Shown here in pieces: positions 54,301 through 64,000 of a stretch of 64,000 nt of DNA. Location: positions 21,886,322 through 21,950,321 of the forward strand of contig CM022671.1 of the NCBI GenBank assembly GCA_012295275.1. Reading direction: 5' to 3'. This stretch comes from Chrysomallon squamiferum (Eukaryota; Mollusca; Gastropoda; Neomphalida; Peltospiridae). A program made the translations under genes and the position numbers. Every line of letters starts with the position of its first letter. Within the stretch, counting starts at the first letter, position 1. The notes beneath the pieces are model-generated. The model was not told where the DNA came from, ran no database searches, and saw nothing but the letters and a program-made list of their open reading frames with translations.

Positions 54301-55763
54301 ACCACATGCTAAGTGTTTGTAATGTCCTCAGTTCACCAATCATTAGGGCATTAACCCCAGCATGCTCAGTGCTTGAGAACCCAAATGGGACCATACAGAA
54401 ATAAAAGCACTAATAGCTTTTTCATATTTATTTATTTATTTAGTCCACCGTTGACAAGAATTTATATTTCTTGATATTTTACTGATTTACAGATAAAATC
54501 TTTATTGCTTGTAAACACTGGGCATATGGAACCAGATACAAAACAAGAAAAATCTCTTTACAAACATCCAGTTATTATCAGTTTATAATATACACAGTAG
54601 ATGCCCTGTTTCTTTCAGTTTATTTCGCAGTTTTCTTTAAGAAATGCTTAATATTCTTCATATTTCTTCTTTCTTGGTTTTTTTTTTCTTTTTTCTGGCT
54701 TTTTTTTTTTTTTTTTTAATTATTTATTTTTCTTAAATGCTCTCATTCCATTTTCCTTTTTTTTTTCATATAGTTTTTTCCAAAAATTATATATATATAT
54801 ATATATATATTTCTTTTCATGTATTAATTTTTTTTTTTTATCTTCTTTGTGTGTGTATGTGTGTTTAAAATGTTTTAAATTCAAATTTTTTTTTTTTATT
54901 TTTTTTATCTTTCTTTGCCTTTTCATTTAAATTTTTTGAAGTCATCTTTACTACTTTTTTTTAAAATATTTTAAATTTAAATTACTTTGTTGTTGTTGTT
55001 GTTGTTGTTGTTGTTCTTTCTTTTTCATTTTTATTTTTTTTATCAACAAGGAATTTTTAAAACTGAAACTCATTCTTTGTACTTGGTTCACTTTTAATTT
55101 TTTAATTTTTTCACCAACATCTACATCCTGTAAAATTCATTAAAACATCAATGAAGTCTTCTGCTATATCCAAAAAGTGAATTGACATTATTATTTATGA
55201 AGCATGAAAAGAATTTTTTTTTTTTTTTAAATCTCTTAGCTTTGCATAATTTACATTAGAAAATTATAAAATAAATTTTTTTTTTTTTCAGAGGGGAGGG
55301 TTTGGTTATTCTTTATATTTTCTGAGATTTTTTAATATTTTGAAAAGAAAATAATATTAATGCTTGCCGTAGCATGAAGAGAATATTAAGGAAGTTTACA
55401 GAGTTGTATTTATGGCCAGATTAAAAGATTTAATTCTGTTTATTGATAGTGTGATATTAAATGTTCTGTCACTAGCTACAGGATGTCGGCCATTTTGTGT
55501 TTGGTAATTACAAACATCAGAAAAATCCTGAAATATTTACATTAGTAGCAGTTTAAATGATTATTAAATTTTCTTTTTGTAAAGCAAAAAATCTGTGGCT
55601 CTTGAGGCATTTCAGAATATACTTTATAATATAATTTATTTAACTGTTACAAAAAATATATAATAATAATAAAAAGATAAAATCCTTTAAATTTTAACAG
55701 TATGAACCTAATATACATACATACATACATACATACAAACACATATCTATCTATCTATCTATC

Positions 55764-55764
<1 letters not shown>

Positions 55765-55833
<69 letters not shown>
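55765..55833. repeat. (CTAT)n(AG)n compound repeat
   Basis: CTAT units (55745-55764) run straight into about 34 AG units. Confidence 0.95.
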
Positions 55834-55836
<3 letters not shown>

Positions 55837-56945
55837 GAGGTTCGGTAAATTGTAACTTTAATATTATTTCCGTTACACTACTCCCAATATTACTTAACAA
55901 ATCTTCATATTTTCACTACTATTACACAAAGTAATAAAATTCACAGAATTTTTTCCCACATGTTAAAATCTTTACAACAGAAAAATATTTTCTTCCCAGA
56001 CACAGTTTTTTTTTTTTTAATTTTATTTCCGCCACTGTCAAAATATGGGCCTATATATATTTTGAAAAATGAATTAAGTGCTAAAAGGTCATGAAAACTT
56101 AACCACACGTCCAGATATCTTGAAAAGCAGCATGTGCTACTAAAAGCCAAAAATGTTGGGAAAAAAAAAAAAAAAAAAAAAAGGAAGTAAAATCCAGAGT
56201 TAGTGACCCTTTCCGACCTTCACCCAGTGCACTGGAATCAGACAGGAGTGTAGAATGTTGACCTCACTCCCCCCCCTCCCACTGCCTGCAAAAACTGATA
56301 GCTGTTTTTTTTTTTTTTTTTTAACATGCTATACAGAGCAGTCTTTGTTCAGTTAGGTTTCGCAAACTGAAAACATCTCACTGACATAAGGTCTGTGAGT
56401 ATGTGTGTAACAGATAAGTGACTTATACACACACATACACACATAAATACACACATAAATACACACATATACATCTGTGTGCATATGTGTTTGCGTGTTT
56501 CTGGGTACATATGTATTTTTGTGTTTTGAGGCATGAACATTTGTCTGTACGTTATTTTGTGTATGTATGGCTATGTATTTGTGTATATCTTTGTGAATGA
56601 GCTTGTATCTATGTATATAAGAGAATATATGTATGTATTTAGTAAGAGTGGGAGAGTGCACATCTTAAGCAATAAAAAAAACATCTAACAACAAATTTAA
56701 AATAAGTTCACTCTCTCCCAGAATATTGGTCCTAAAACACAGCAAACCAAAATAATCCCTGTCTATCTGAGAAAACTTTTTTCTCCTTCGACTTTTTTTT
56801 TTTTTTTTTCTTCTTTAAACTGTGACAGTAGTGGAATTAACTAAACCCAAAATGTTGAAGAAAATAAAAAAAAATCCTATAAAAATCAGAGTAAAAATAA
56901 ACCATCACTGAAGCTTTACACTTTTTTTTTTTTTTTTTTTTGTGG

Positions 56946-57290
56946 TTTTCTCAAAGCAACTGCAATGGCATTTATGAATCATGCATGAACAAACTGGTGG
57001 AAATAATGGACAGATTTAGTGCCACGCTATTCACAATTACAGTGTCTCATTTACAGGTTTCCACCATTCGTCGTGCAAAGGCGACAGAGAAGTTGAATTA
57101 GTCTGGTAATTAGTTTGAATTATGATCCAAATTTGGCTATGAATACCGAATACGTTATTGTGATGTTTTCACGTTGTGTTTGAATTACATTTTGCCGTTC
57201 AGGGAGCCAACGGACATTAATTGATGATAAATATGAATTAGAGAGAGATTTCTGTGAATGGTGGTGTAAATTAAGTAATGAATAATAAAA
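56946..57290. promoter_or_regulatory. Candidate conserved noncoding element / enhancer
   Basis: A 345-bp non-repetitive island of balanced composition amid simple repeats. It has no open frame on either strand. It is dense in homeodomain-type cores: CATGCATGAA, GGTAATTAG (57106-57113), AATTATGATC, ATTAATTGATGATAAA (57216-57231) and several GAATTA. This is the texture of animal developmental enhancers. The call is inference from texture only. Confidence 0.4.
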
Positions 57291-57460
57291 AGTATAGCTT
57301 GTCTTGTTGTTGGGGGGGTTTTGGTTTTGGGGAGATATGACTAGAGTTTTATTAATGGATAACGTTACTTGAAAAGTTTTTGTGAATGGTTAACTGAGGA
57401 TGGTTAGGTTGAAATTTATAGGCAAGTTAAGGTGAAATGAGAGTAAGTGTGAGAGAGAGT

Positions 57461-57462
<2 letters not shown>

Positions 57463-57535
<73 letters not shown>

Positions 57536-57660
57536 GTATAGAATTAGAAAAAGAGAGAAAGAGTTAGAGAGAGAGACAGAAAGACAGACAGAGAGAGAGA
57601 GAGAGAGAGAATTAGGTATAGAATTAGAAAAACAGAGAGAGAGAGAGAGAGATTATTCTT
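57463..57660. repeat. (GA)n array with GAATTAG-type interruptions
   Basis: Pure GA run to about 57532, then two copies of ATAGGTATAGAATTAGAAAA-like blocks (57532 and 57611) within further GA runs. Confidence 0.9.
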
Positions 57661-57899
57661 AGTATTATCTAATTCCCTCTTTTTCTGTGACATAATTTTA
57701 CCTGAAGATAAAAACAAATATTTAATTTTGTCTTTACTTTTTCCAAAAAAAAAGTTAAAAACAAAAACAAAAAAAACGTTATGACATTAAAAAAAAAAAA
57801 AAAATAATCCTGTCTTCTTTCATCTATTTAACCAATTCACTTTATTCAAATTGCATCTCTGCATTTCTCAATTAAACATGTGTTTAAACTGACCAACAC

Positions 57900-58400
57900 A
57901 CTGTTGGACCATTGTGCAGAAAATAACCAGAAACTGAAAACAAAGGAAAACTCAAATGCTGACAACACAGAGAACAAAAGCTTCATTTTGTCAGATTACT
58001 GAAAATCAATGAGAAGCAATTAAATCACCATGATGCGCTTCACATGACATCAAAAGATGTGCAGAAAACAAGAAAACAAAATATTGATAGAGAGAGACAG
58101 AGCTCCAAGACCAAGATGGATAATATCTATTATTACAGCCATGTAATACCATTTAATATCACATTGTCTGATTATTAGATATATAATGTTATCACTTATA
58201 AAATAGGATGTCTGGTAAAATATATAGCATACCATCTGATTATTAACTTTCATATTTAAGGTATTGTGATTCTGTATCAGAAATATCAATATATAATGAA
58301 TATGACAGTTCATGAGGGCACACCGCAAATCTGAATTTAATTGAAATGCACCCATTAATGAATACACTTCTGTGAATATGAATATCTTTTATCAGAAATT
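57900..58400. other. Non-repetitive stretch without recognised genes
   Basis: About 500 bp of ordinary complexity, including CAATTAAATCACCATGATGC near 58017. No exon with sound borders was found. It could hold a second regulatory element. Confidence 0.4.
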
Positions 58401-58626
58401 TTAATAGTGTTGCAACAGGTACATTGCAATATATGCAGTATATTGAATCTGTACGTATATAAAAAAAAAAAAATCATTATTGAAAATATTAAAACAGCAG
58501 TTCTGCAGGCATGCTTCAATATATACAGTGTAGAAACTGTGATATATCCGATTTATATAATACTTAGAAATATAATATCTATTTGAAATGACATTTGTGT
58601 AAAGCTGTAAAAAAGTACATCAGTAT

Positions 58627-58830
58627 GTGATTTATGTGCAGACAATATGTGCAATATATTGTCCACTGACTAAATTTTCATCATTAGTTTGTTTTATCTG
58701 TGTGTTTTATTACTGTATGTATAGGGAGTATGTATATTTTGTTACTCTATGTATAGACAATACGTGCTGTATCAATCTGCATGTGGACAGTATGTGGTCT
58801 ATTAGTTTATATATAGACCACAACAGCTGT
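58627..58830. repeat. Degenerate ~37-bp repeat
   Basis: Blocks of the form TATGTATAGACAATATGTG recur at about 58637, 58716, 58750, 58782 and 58815 with heavy divergence. Confidence 0.5.
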
Positions 58831-59122
58831 AGTGACAAACAGTGTGTGTTATGTTACTCTACCAGGAAATGCTGATATTAAACACTGTTGACATTTTGCT
58901 TTGGACAAGTTATCACACTGATAGGATTTAGACATTAAAATCTTTTTAAATTTTTTACCAAATAAAATTGAAATGCCTTCTGGGCACATTCTCGGGCATA
59001 AAAACACTTCAAAGAAATTACATCTTGAAGTACTTTCTTTGTAACCATAGTGACTGGTGACAGTGGCAGGACAGAGAGAGTTCAGTATTGTAAAATTGTG
59101 TTTATTTCATACACAAGAACAC

Positions 59123-59405
59123 AACATGCACACACACAACACACACATATATAAACATATAGACACACACACACACACACATATATAAACATATAGACAC
59201 ACAAACAACACACTCATATATAAACATATAGACACACTCACACACACACATATATATATAAACATATAGACACACACACATATATTAACATATAGACACA
59301 CACACATACACATATATATATAAACATACATAGACACACACACACACATATATATATTAACATATGGACACACACACACACACATATATATAAACACATA
59401 TAAAC
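59123..59405. repeat. ~30-bp minisatellite (ACACACATATATAAACATATAG)
   Basis: About nine copies of a CA run plus ATATATAAACATATAGA, varying mainly in CA length. Confidence 0.9.
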
Positions 59406-60799
59406 ACTCAGAAATAGTGTAACAGATCTACTTTGTGACAAAACTCTCAATTCACCTTGTTAACTGAAAGCACTGAAAACAGGAACCAGATGCTATTTAC
59501 TTTAAAGCAATAAAACAAATAACAATAATAATCACTCTAATGGTTTTGACTTTTAGACTGCAACCCTTGACACACTAACGCAAAAGAATACCATACAACT
59601 TTGTTAACAACAACCACACTCCCTGTGCAACAGATATCACCATGTTAGATACAACTTCAGTATTACACACTGTGGGATACAACATACGTATTAAACCATG
59701 ACTTAGATACATTACTGGCTTGTTGTTTTTCGTGCATGTTTTGTTTTTGTTTGTGGTTTTTTGTTTTTGTTGTGGTTGTTGTTGTTGTTGTTGTTGTTGT
59801 AAAATAAACCAGAGCCATGCTGAAATGATAAAATGAAGTGAAACAAGACTGTGGCACTGACATATTCAGCCAGTTAATATCAGGACTGCCTCATTAACAT
59901 TGCCCAGAAGAAAGGCCCAGACAGTTTGCACTAAAACACATTCTGTTTGCAACTCTGGATTCAATTTAAAAAAAAAAAAACAGGAACATTTCAGCATCTT
60001 TCCGTTCATCACTTAGTACAAATAACTGAACTAATTTGAAACAAATTCAAACTGTAACAAAAGTAACAAATCATTTTCACTAAGTGATAACTCAGTGAAG
60101 TTGTTGCGGCAAATAAACAAACAAATAAATAAATAAATTTTAAATGCAACGGAAGATTTTTGCTTCATTCATCTAGTCAGTTTGGAGTAAAAAACATGCA
60201 CACATACACACACATACACACAGATGTATGCATATATATATATATATGTTTAAAATTTTATATAATATATTCTGGGTTGTCTCCAAAAAACAAGAAAGAC
60301 AAACAAGAAACCAGCAGAAAAATGAAAAAAAATAAATAAAAATAATAATAATAATATATAAAAAAGAAAAAGACAAAATATAAAAGTTATCTTCAAAAAC
60401 AGATGAGTCTAGACCTTCTGGTACCCACCACCTGGATTGAAAGCTGAAAACACTACAGGAAGTTCCAATAGATTTCTATTACCATATGTCTCCAAATGAA
60501 ATTCTAGTTACCCAACAAGTATAAAAACCAGCATCTTTATATATCATCAAGCATTAAGAGAGACTACACAGAGACTGAGAGACATGCTGAGCAAGTCAGA
60601 CTGGGTGTTTTTTTCTGAGACTGTTTCACAGCTGGAAGTGTCGCAGGACTCACAGAGTGGAAAAACTGGTGAAAGAAATTTAAGTTAAGCCTGAAATGAT
60701 AACGTTCCCAGGCCAGCTTTATTGAGAGCCTCTCTCAATCACTGTCACTGGCTTTTTGAAACCGGTTAAAAGCCTTAGTTGGTGGTTTTCACTTGCTTT

Positions 60800-60934
60800 T
60801 TTGTTTTATGATTGGGTTTTTTTTCATTATTTTATTTTGTTTTATTTTTTAATTTTAATTTTTTTTTTTTTTTACTAAATTTTATTTATTTATCTATATA
60901 TTTATTTATTCATTTATTATTATTGTTTTGGGGG

Positions 60935-60971
<37 letters not shown>

Positions 60972-61070
60972 TTTTTAATTTTAATTTTATTTTATTTTTT
61001 AAGTTATTTTTTAAATTTTATTTTTAAAATTTGTTTTTTATTTTATTTTTTTTTTTTTGTTTAGGAAAGA
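60800..61070. repeat. T-rich low-complexity tract
   Basis: Poly-T, TTTA and TTTTA sequence with a short poly-A inversion at 60959-60971. No gene content. Confidence 0.9.
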
Positions 61071-61112
61071 ATAAACTCTTTATAGCCATTTAAAATCTGA
61101 TTTTTGATTTAT

Positions 61113-61117
<5 letters not shown>

Positions 61118-61168
<51 letters not shown>

Positions 61169-61225
61169 CTATCTCTCTCATTCACACTCTCTCTTTCTCG
61201 CTTTCTCTCTCTCTCTCTCTCTTTT
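61118..61225. repeat. (CT)n microsatellite with interruptions
   Basis: Two CT runs (61118-61163 and 61193-61222) joined by TTTC/TCTA variants, followed by a TA run. Confidence 0.95.
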
Positions 61226-61920
61226 TATATATATATATATATATTTTTTTTTTTTCAGTTAAAAAGAAAGAAATTGTAATTTCCAAGAGCAATTGGTTTA
61301 TGTCTGTTAGAAGATTCATAAAAAAAATGTAAAAAATTAAAATATGGAGGAAACTTTTTAAAAAGACATCCTGTTTCCTAGGTTACAGACATTTTGTGAC
61401 AGACCAAGAAAAGTTCAAGTTAAAAAATCTGAACAGTTTAAGCAATGGAATGCTTTGTGATGTTTTTTGTTTTGTTTTCTTTATTTTTTTTCCCAGTCAA
61501 TTGAAGAACAGAAAATTTAGAATGTAAAACTTCTCTGGAATTTATTATTTTATCAAAATAAATAACCACAAGAATAATAATAACCACAAGAACAACAGTA
61601 ACCACAATAATAATAAAATAATAATAATTCTGAAAATTAAATTTTTTTAAAATGGTAATTTACCAACAAGTGACTTTTCATCATATGAATAAGAAGTAAA
61701 ATTATTAATTATTATTTATTTAAGCAAATCTGAAAACTGGAAACACAAAACATAAAATAATTTTATCTACCATGGAGTCATCCCAAGAAATTATTTTTAT
61801 TTTTTTATCCAGTAATCAATTAGTCTTTTTATTATTAAGATAAGAAATACCATTAATGTGGTTTTTTTAATTTTATTTTTATTTAAATAATAAATAAATT
61901 AAAAAACTAAAAAATAAAAA

Positions 61921-61922
61921 TA

Positions 61923-61979
<57 letters not shown>

Positions 61980-62016
61980 AATAAATAAATAATATAATAA
62001 ATTATTATTATTATTA
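61921..62016. repeat. (AAT)n(AAAT)n microsatellite
   Basis: AAT triplets, then AAAT tetranucleotides, then ATT triplets on the other side, an imperfect inverted arrangement. Confidence 0.9.
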
Positions 62017-62820
62017 TCCTAACATCATGCGTACATTGTAGTAAAGAATACCTTCTCAGCTACACTGGCAGCAGTACTCTAACAACAACATCAACAGATT
62101 AGAAACATCGTATTACCTTTAATAAATAAATTGTATCAAATTAACTACTATCTTTTCACCAGTCGCTGAAAGATACAAGAAATATTTCGTCTCTGTGTAA
62201 TACCAGTGTTAACCCATCTGAAAGCAATCTTACTCTAAAAGATTAAATGCTTGCAATAACTCACAACACATTTACAAATTTTACTGCCACATGCCAGACT
62301 GAAGCTAGCAATGAAAAAGCATGTACAGGACAAAAAAATCTTCTTTGTTTTCCGGTTGTTTTTTCTTTTTCTCTTTTTTTTTTTTTTTCTTCTCCTAACC
62401 CTCCACCCCTCTTTTCTAAAGAGAAGACATCAAGTGAAAGTTGTTATTTCTTTTTTAAATTTTATCTCAGCCAAAATAAAGTTCAGTGTGTGGTTGTATA
62501 GTAACCAGTGACTGTCAGTCTAGGTTCCGATATGCTAAGGTTATGGAAAACTAAATTAGTTAGGTAAATATTATATAGTAGTACTACAACTGGAAAAAAA
62601 ACTGTCAAATTAAATAATATAAACATTCAGTACAGATATCTTATACACTGAGTGTAATAAGGTCATATGAATTCAGTACAGCTGATTAATATATATATAC
62701 TACTAATAATAATTTTGAACAGTTATGTAAGTAATATTTCCATTACATCAGATAACATGTGTGTATCTGTAAGTATATGCATCAATGTGTGAATGTTCAT
62801 ATATTAATAATGAATGTCTG

Positions 62821-62886
62821 TGAATGTATGTGTCTTTATGGGTGTATGTATATGTGTATGTGTGTATGTGTGTGTGTGTGTGTATC

Positions 62887-62924
<38 letters not shown>

Positions 62925-62986
62925 AGTGTGTGTGTGTGTGTATATGTGTGTGTGTTTGTGTGTGTGTCAGTGTGTGTGTGTGTGTT

Positions 62987-63024
<38 letters not shown>
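62821..63024. repeat. (GT)n complex microsatellite
   Basis: About 200 bp of GT with GTAT, GTTT and GTCA interruptions. Confidence 0.95.
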
Positions 63025-63026
<2 letters not shown>

Positions 63027-64000
63027 GTTTGTTACCCTATTCTATTTTTAATCTCCATTTCCGGAAACCTGTTTCCTTTGCATCAAGCTGGATTCTCTAA
63101 AGTCAAATCCATCTTGAAAGAAATCTAAAACACAATGAATAACAAGCCCAGGTGTGAATAAATGAGAATGTACAGGTAAGATAAATATATATATAAAGAT
63201 TCAAAAGATTTTTCTGATCAGCACTTTCAACGTCTGAAAAATATAAACCATTACTACACACCTGTCAGATATGCATTACTCCAGTATATACTTTCTGACA
63301 GTTTGTCAGTATGTAAGTATATATACTGAACAGATTTATTTAGTGGACATGGAACATCTTTATCAGTAATGGGTAACATAATAATTCCAATGAAATCTGA
63401 TAAATGATTTGTGTAGTTTTTAAAATTTCAATATCAATAATGTTTTTATTCAGTATATATAATTGTAGTTATAATTATATATATCACATTTCACGATGCC
63501 TACTAGTTCTATTCAGTATATTTACATGTAGAGTTAAACATATATTTATATATTTCATGATCCCTAATTTTTTTCACTTAGTATACACAAACAGACATTA
63601 TATTTATATGTACATATCTATATGAAAATATATATAGATAAAGATATATATATATATCTCCAATTATATCAGCTCTCACAACATAAATCAAAATGAAGAA
63701 GTCACTTCAAATCTTGTGTCTGATAATAGCAAGAGTATCACTGAAACTGTTACCTAACTATTTTATCTGACAACCTCTGGAAAGACCACAAATTTAAAAG
63801 CCTGGGAGTTTAACAGATAAATCTTCATCTTCCTGTTGAATGCAATCTTTTGTTTCCTTATTAAGCAGGCCAGTGGAATGAGCCCTTTGTACATCTAACA
63901 GTACCTTTTTTTTTTCCTTTTTTTTTGTGGTCTATTGGATATTTTAATGTTCTTTCAAATATTTAAATTTTCCCATTTTCAAAATTGGATGCTGCAGTAA
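63025..64000. other. Right end of window, no gene recognised
   Basis: AT-rich sequence with short TA runs. A 26-codon frame from 63693 (MKKSLQILCLIIA start) is short and hydrophobic but has no supporting context. A splice-like stretch near 63070-63120 on the reverse strand does not fit the CPED1 phase. Confidence 0.5.

Noticed and set aside
54340-54410. Short unique stretch with CCAGCATGCTCAGTGCTTGAG
   Set aside because: Looked at as a SINE part, but no A-box or B-box pair or repeat partner was seen in the window.
55480-55510. Reverse-strand ACAAAATGGCCGACATC, resembling a YY1-type start region
   Set aside because: The ATG frame stops after five codons and no adjoining promoter features or exon were found.
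59107-59450. Cys/Val/Ile-rich reverse-strand open frames resembling membrane proteins
   Set aside because: Translation of a CA-type minisatellite.
62048-62082. 27-nt reverse-strand microexon-like sequence (STAASVAEK)
   Set aside because: Too short to judge, and nothing upstream or downstream supports it.
63055-63115. Reverse-strand exon-like stretch (FFQDGFDFRESSLMQRKQ)
   Set aside because: Weak donor; its phase-0 end cannot join the tentative exon at 52807, which needs phase 1. No family match.
62759-63128. Cys/Val-rich open frames
   Set aside because: Translation of a GT microsatellite.

Overview
This is an AT-rich animal nuclear DNA window full of microsatellites, with small GT-AG exons scattered through long introns. 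The proteins are a sigma-class GST, NF-YB, UBL4A and CPED1. Together with the repeat style (long GA/CT, GATA, TTA and CA arrays, many poly-T runs and a tRNA-derived SINE fragment), they suggest a lophotrochozoan, most likely a mollusc. That assignment is inference. I saw no prokaryotic, viral or organellar genes.

Layout. (1) 1-2846 is repeat-rich and has no coding sequence I can support. (2) 2847-7648 (+) is a complete five-exon sigma-class glutathione S-transferase of 204 aa, close to haematopoietic prostaglandin D synthase. (3) 9861-14096 (+) is a small gene for a death-domain-like protein. It has two mutually exclusive start exons (128 or 138 aa) that join the same last exon in the same phase. 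A perfect CRE lies upstream. (4) 17106-21276 (-) is NF-YB, complete in eight coding exons (203 aa), tail-to-tail with gene 3. (5) 23479-26249 (+) is UBL4A, complete in four exons (137 aa), head-to-head with NF-YB across a 2.2-kb interval carrying CCAAT boxes and ETS sites. (6) 31188-47982 (-) is CPED1: 21 recognised exons encoding 960 aa, all but the N-terminal signal-anchor region. One possible further exon is at 52677-52807. (7) 47983-64000 has no other convincing exon. It is probably the first intron(s) or 5' flank of CPED1 and holds large simple repeats plus two non-repetitive islands that look like regulatory elements.

The genes do not form a pathway: detoxification or prostaglandin chemistry, death-fold signalling, CCAAT transcription, tail-anchored-protein delivery and a secretory-pathway esterase-like protein. 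The exon models rest on manual splicing: every internal junction has AG/GT borders and preserved phase, and the products match their families in length and motif order.

The most unusual items are: the two start exons of the death-domain-like gene, where including the second exon after the first gives a premature stop; a decayed copy of part of a CPED1 coding exon lying in a later CPED1 intron; repeated copies of the GST exon-4 splice-donor region inside the following intron; several minisatellites in CPED1 introns; a tRNA-derived SINE remnant; and a candidate conserved noncoding element near 57.1 kb. I do not see a clearly new multi-gene system here.
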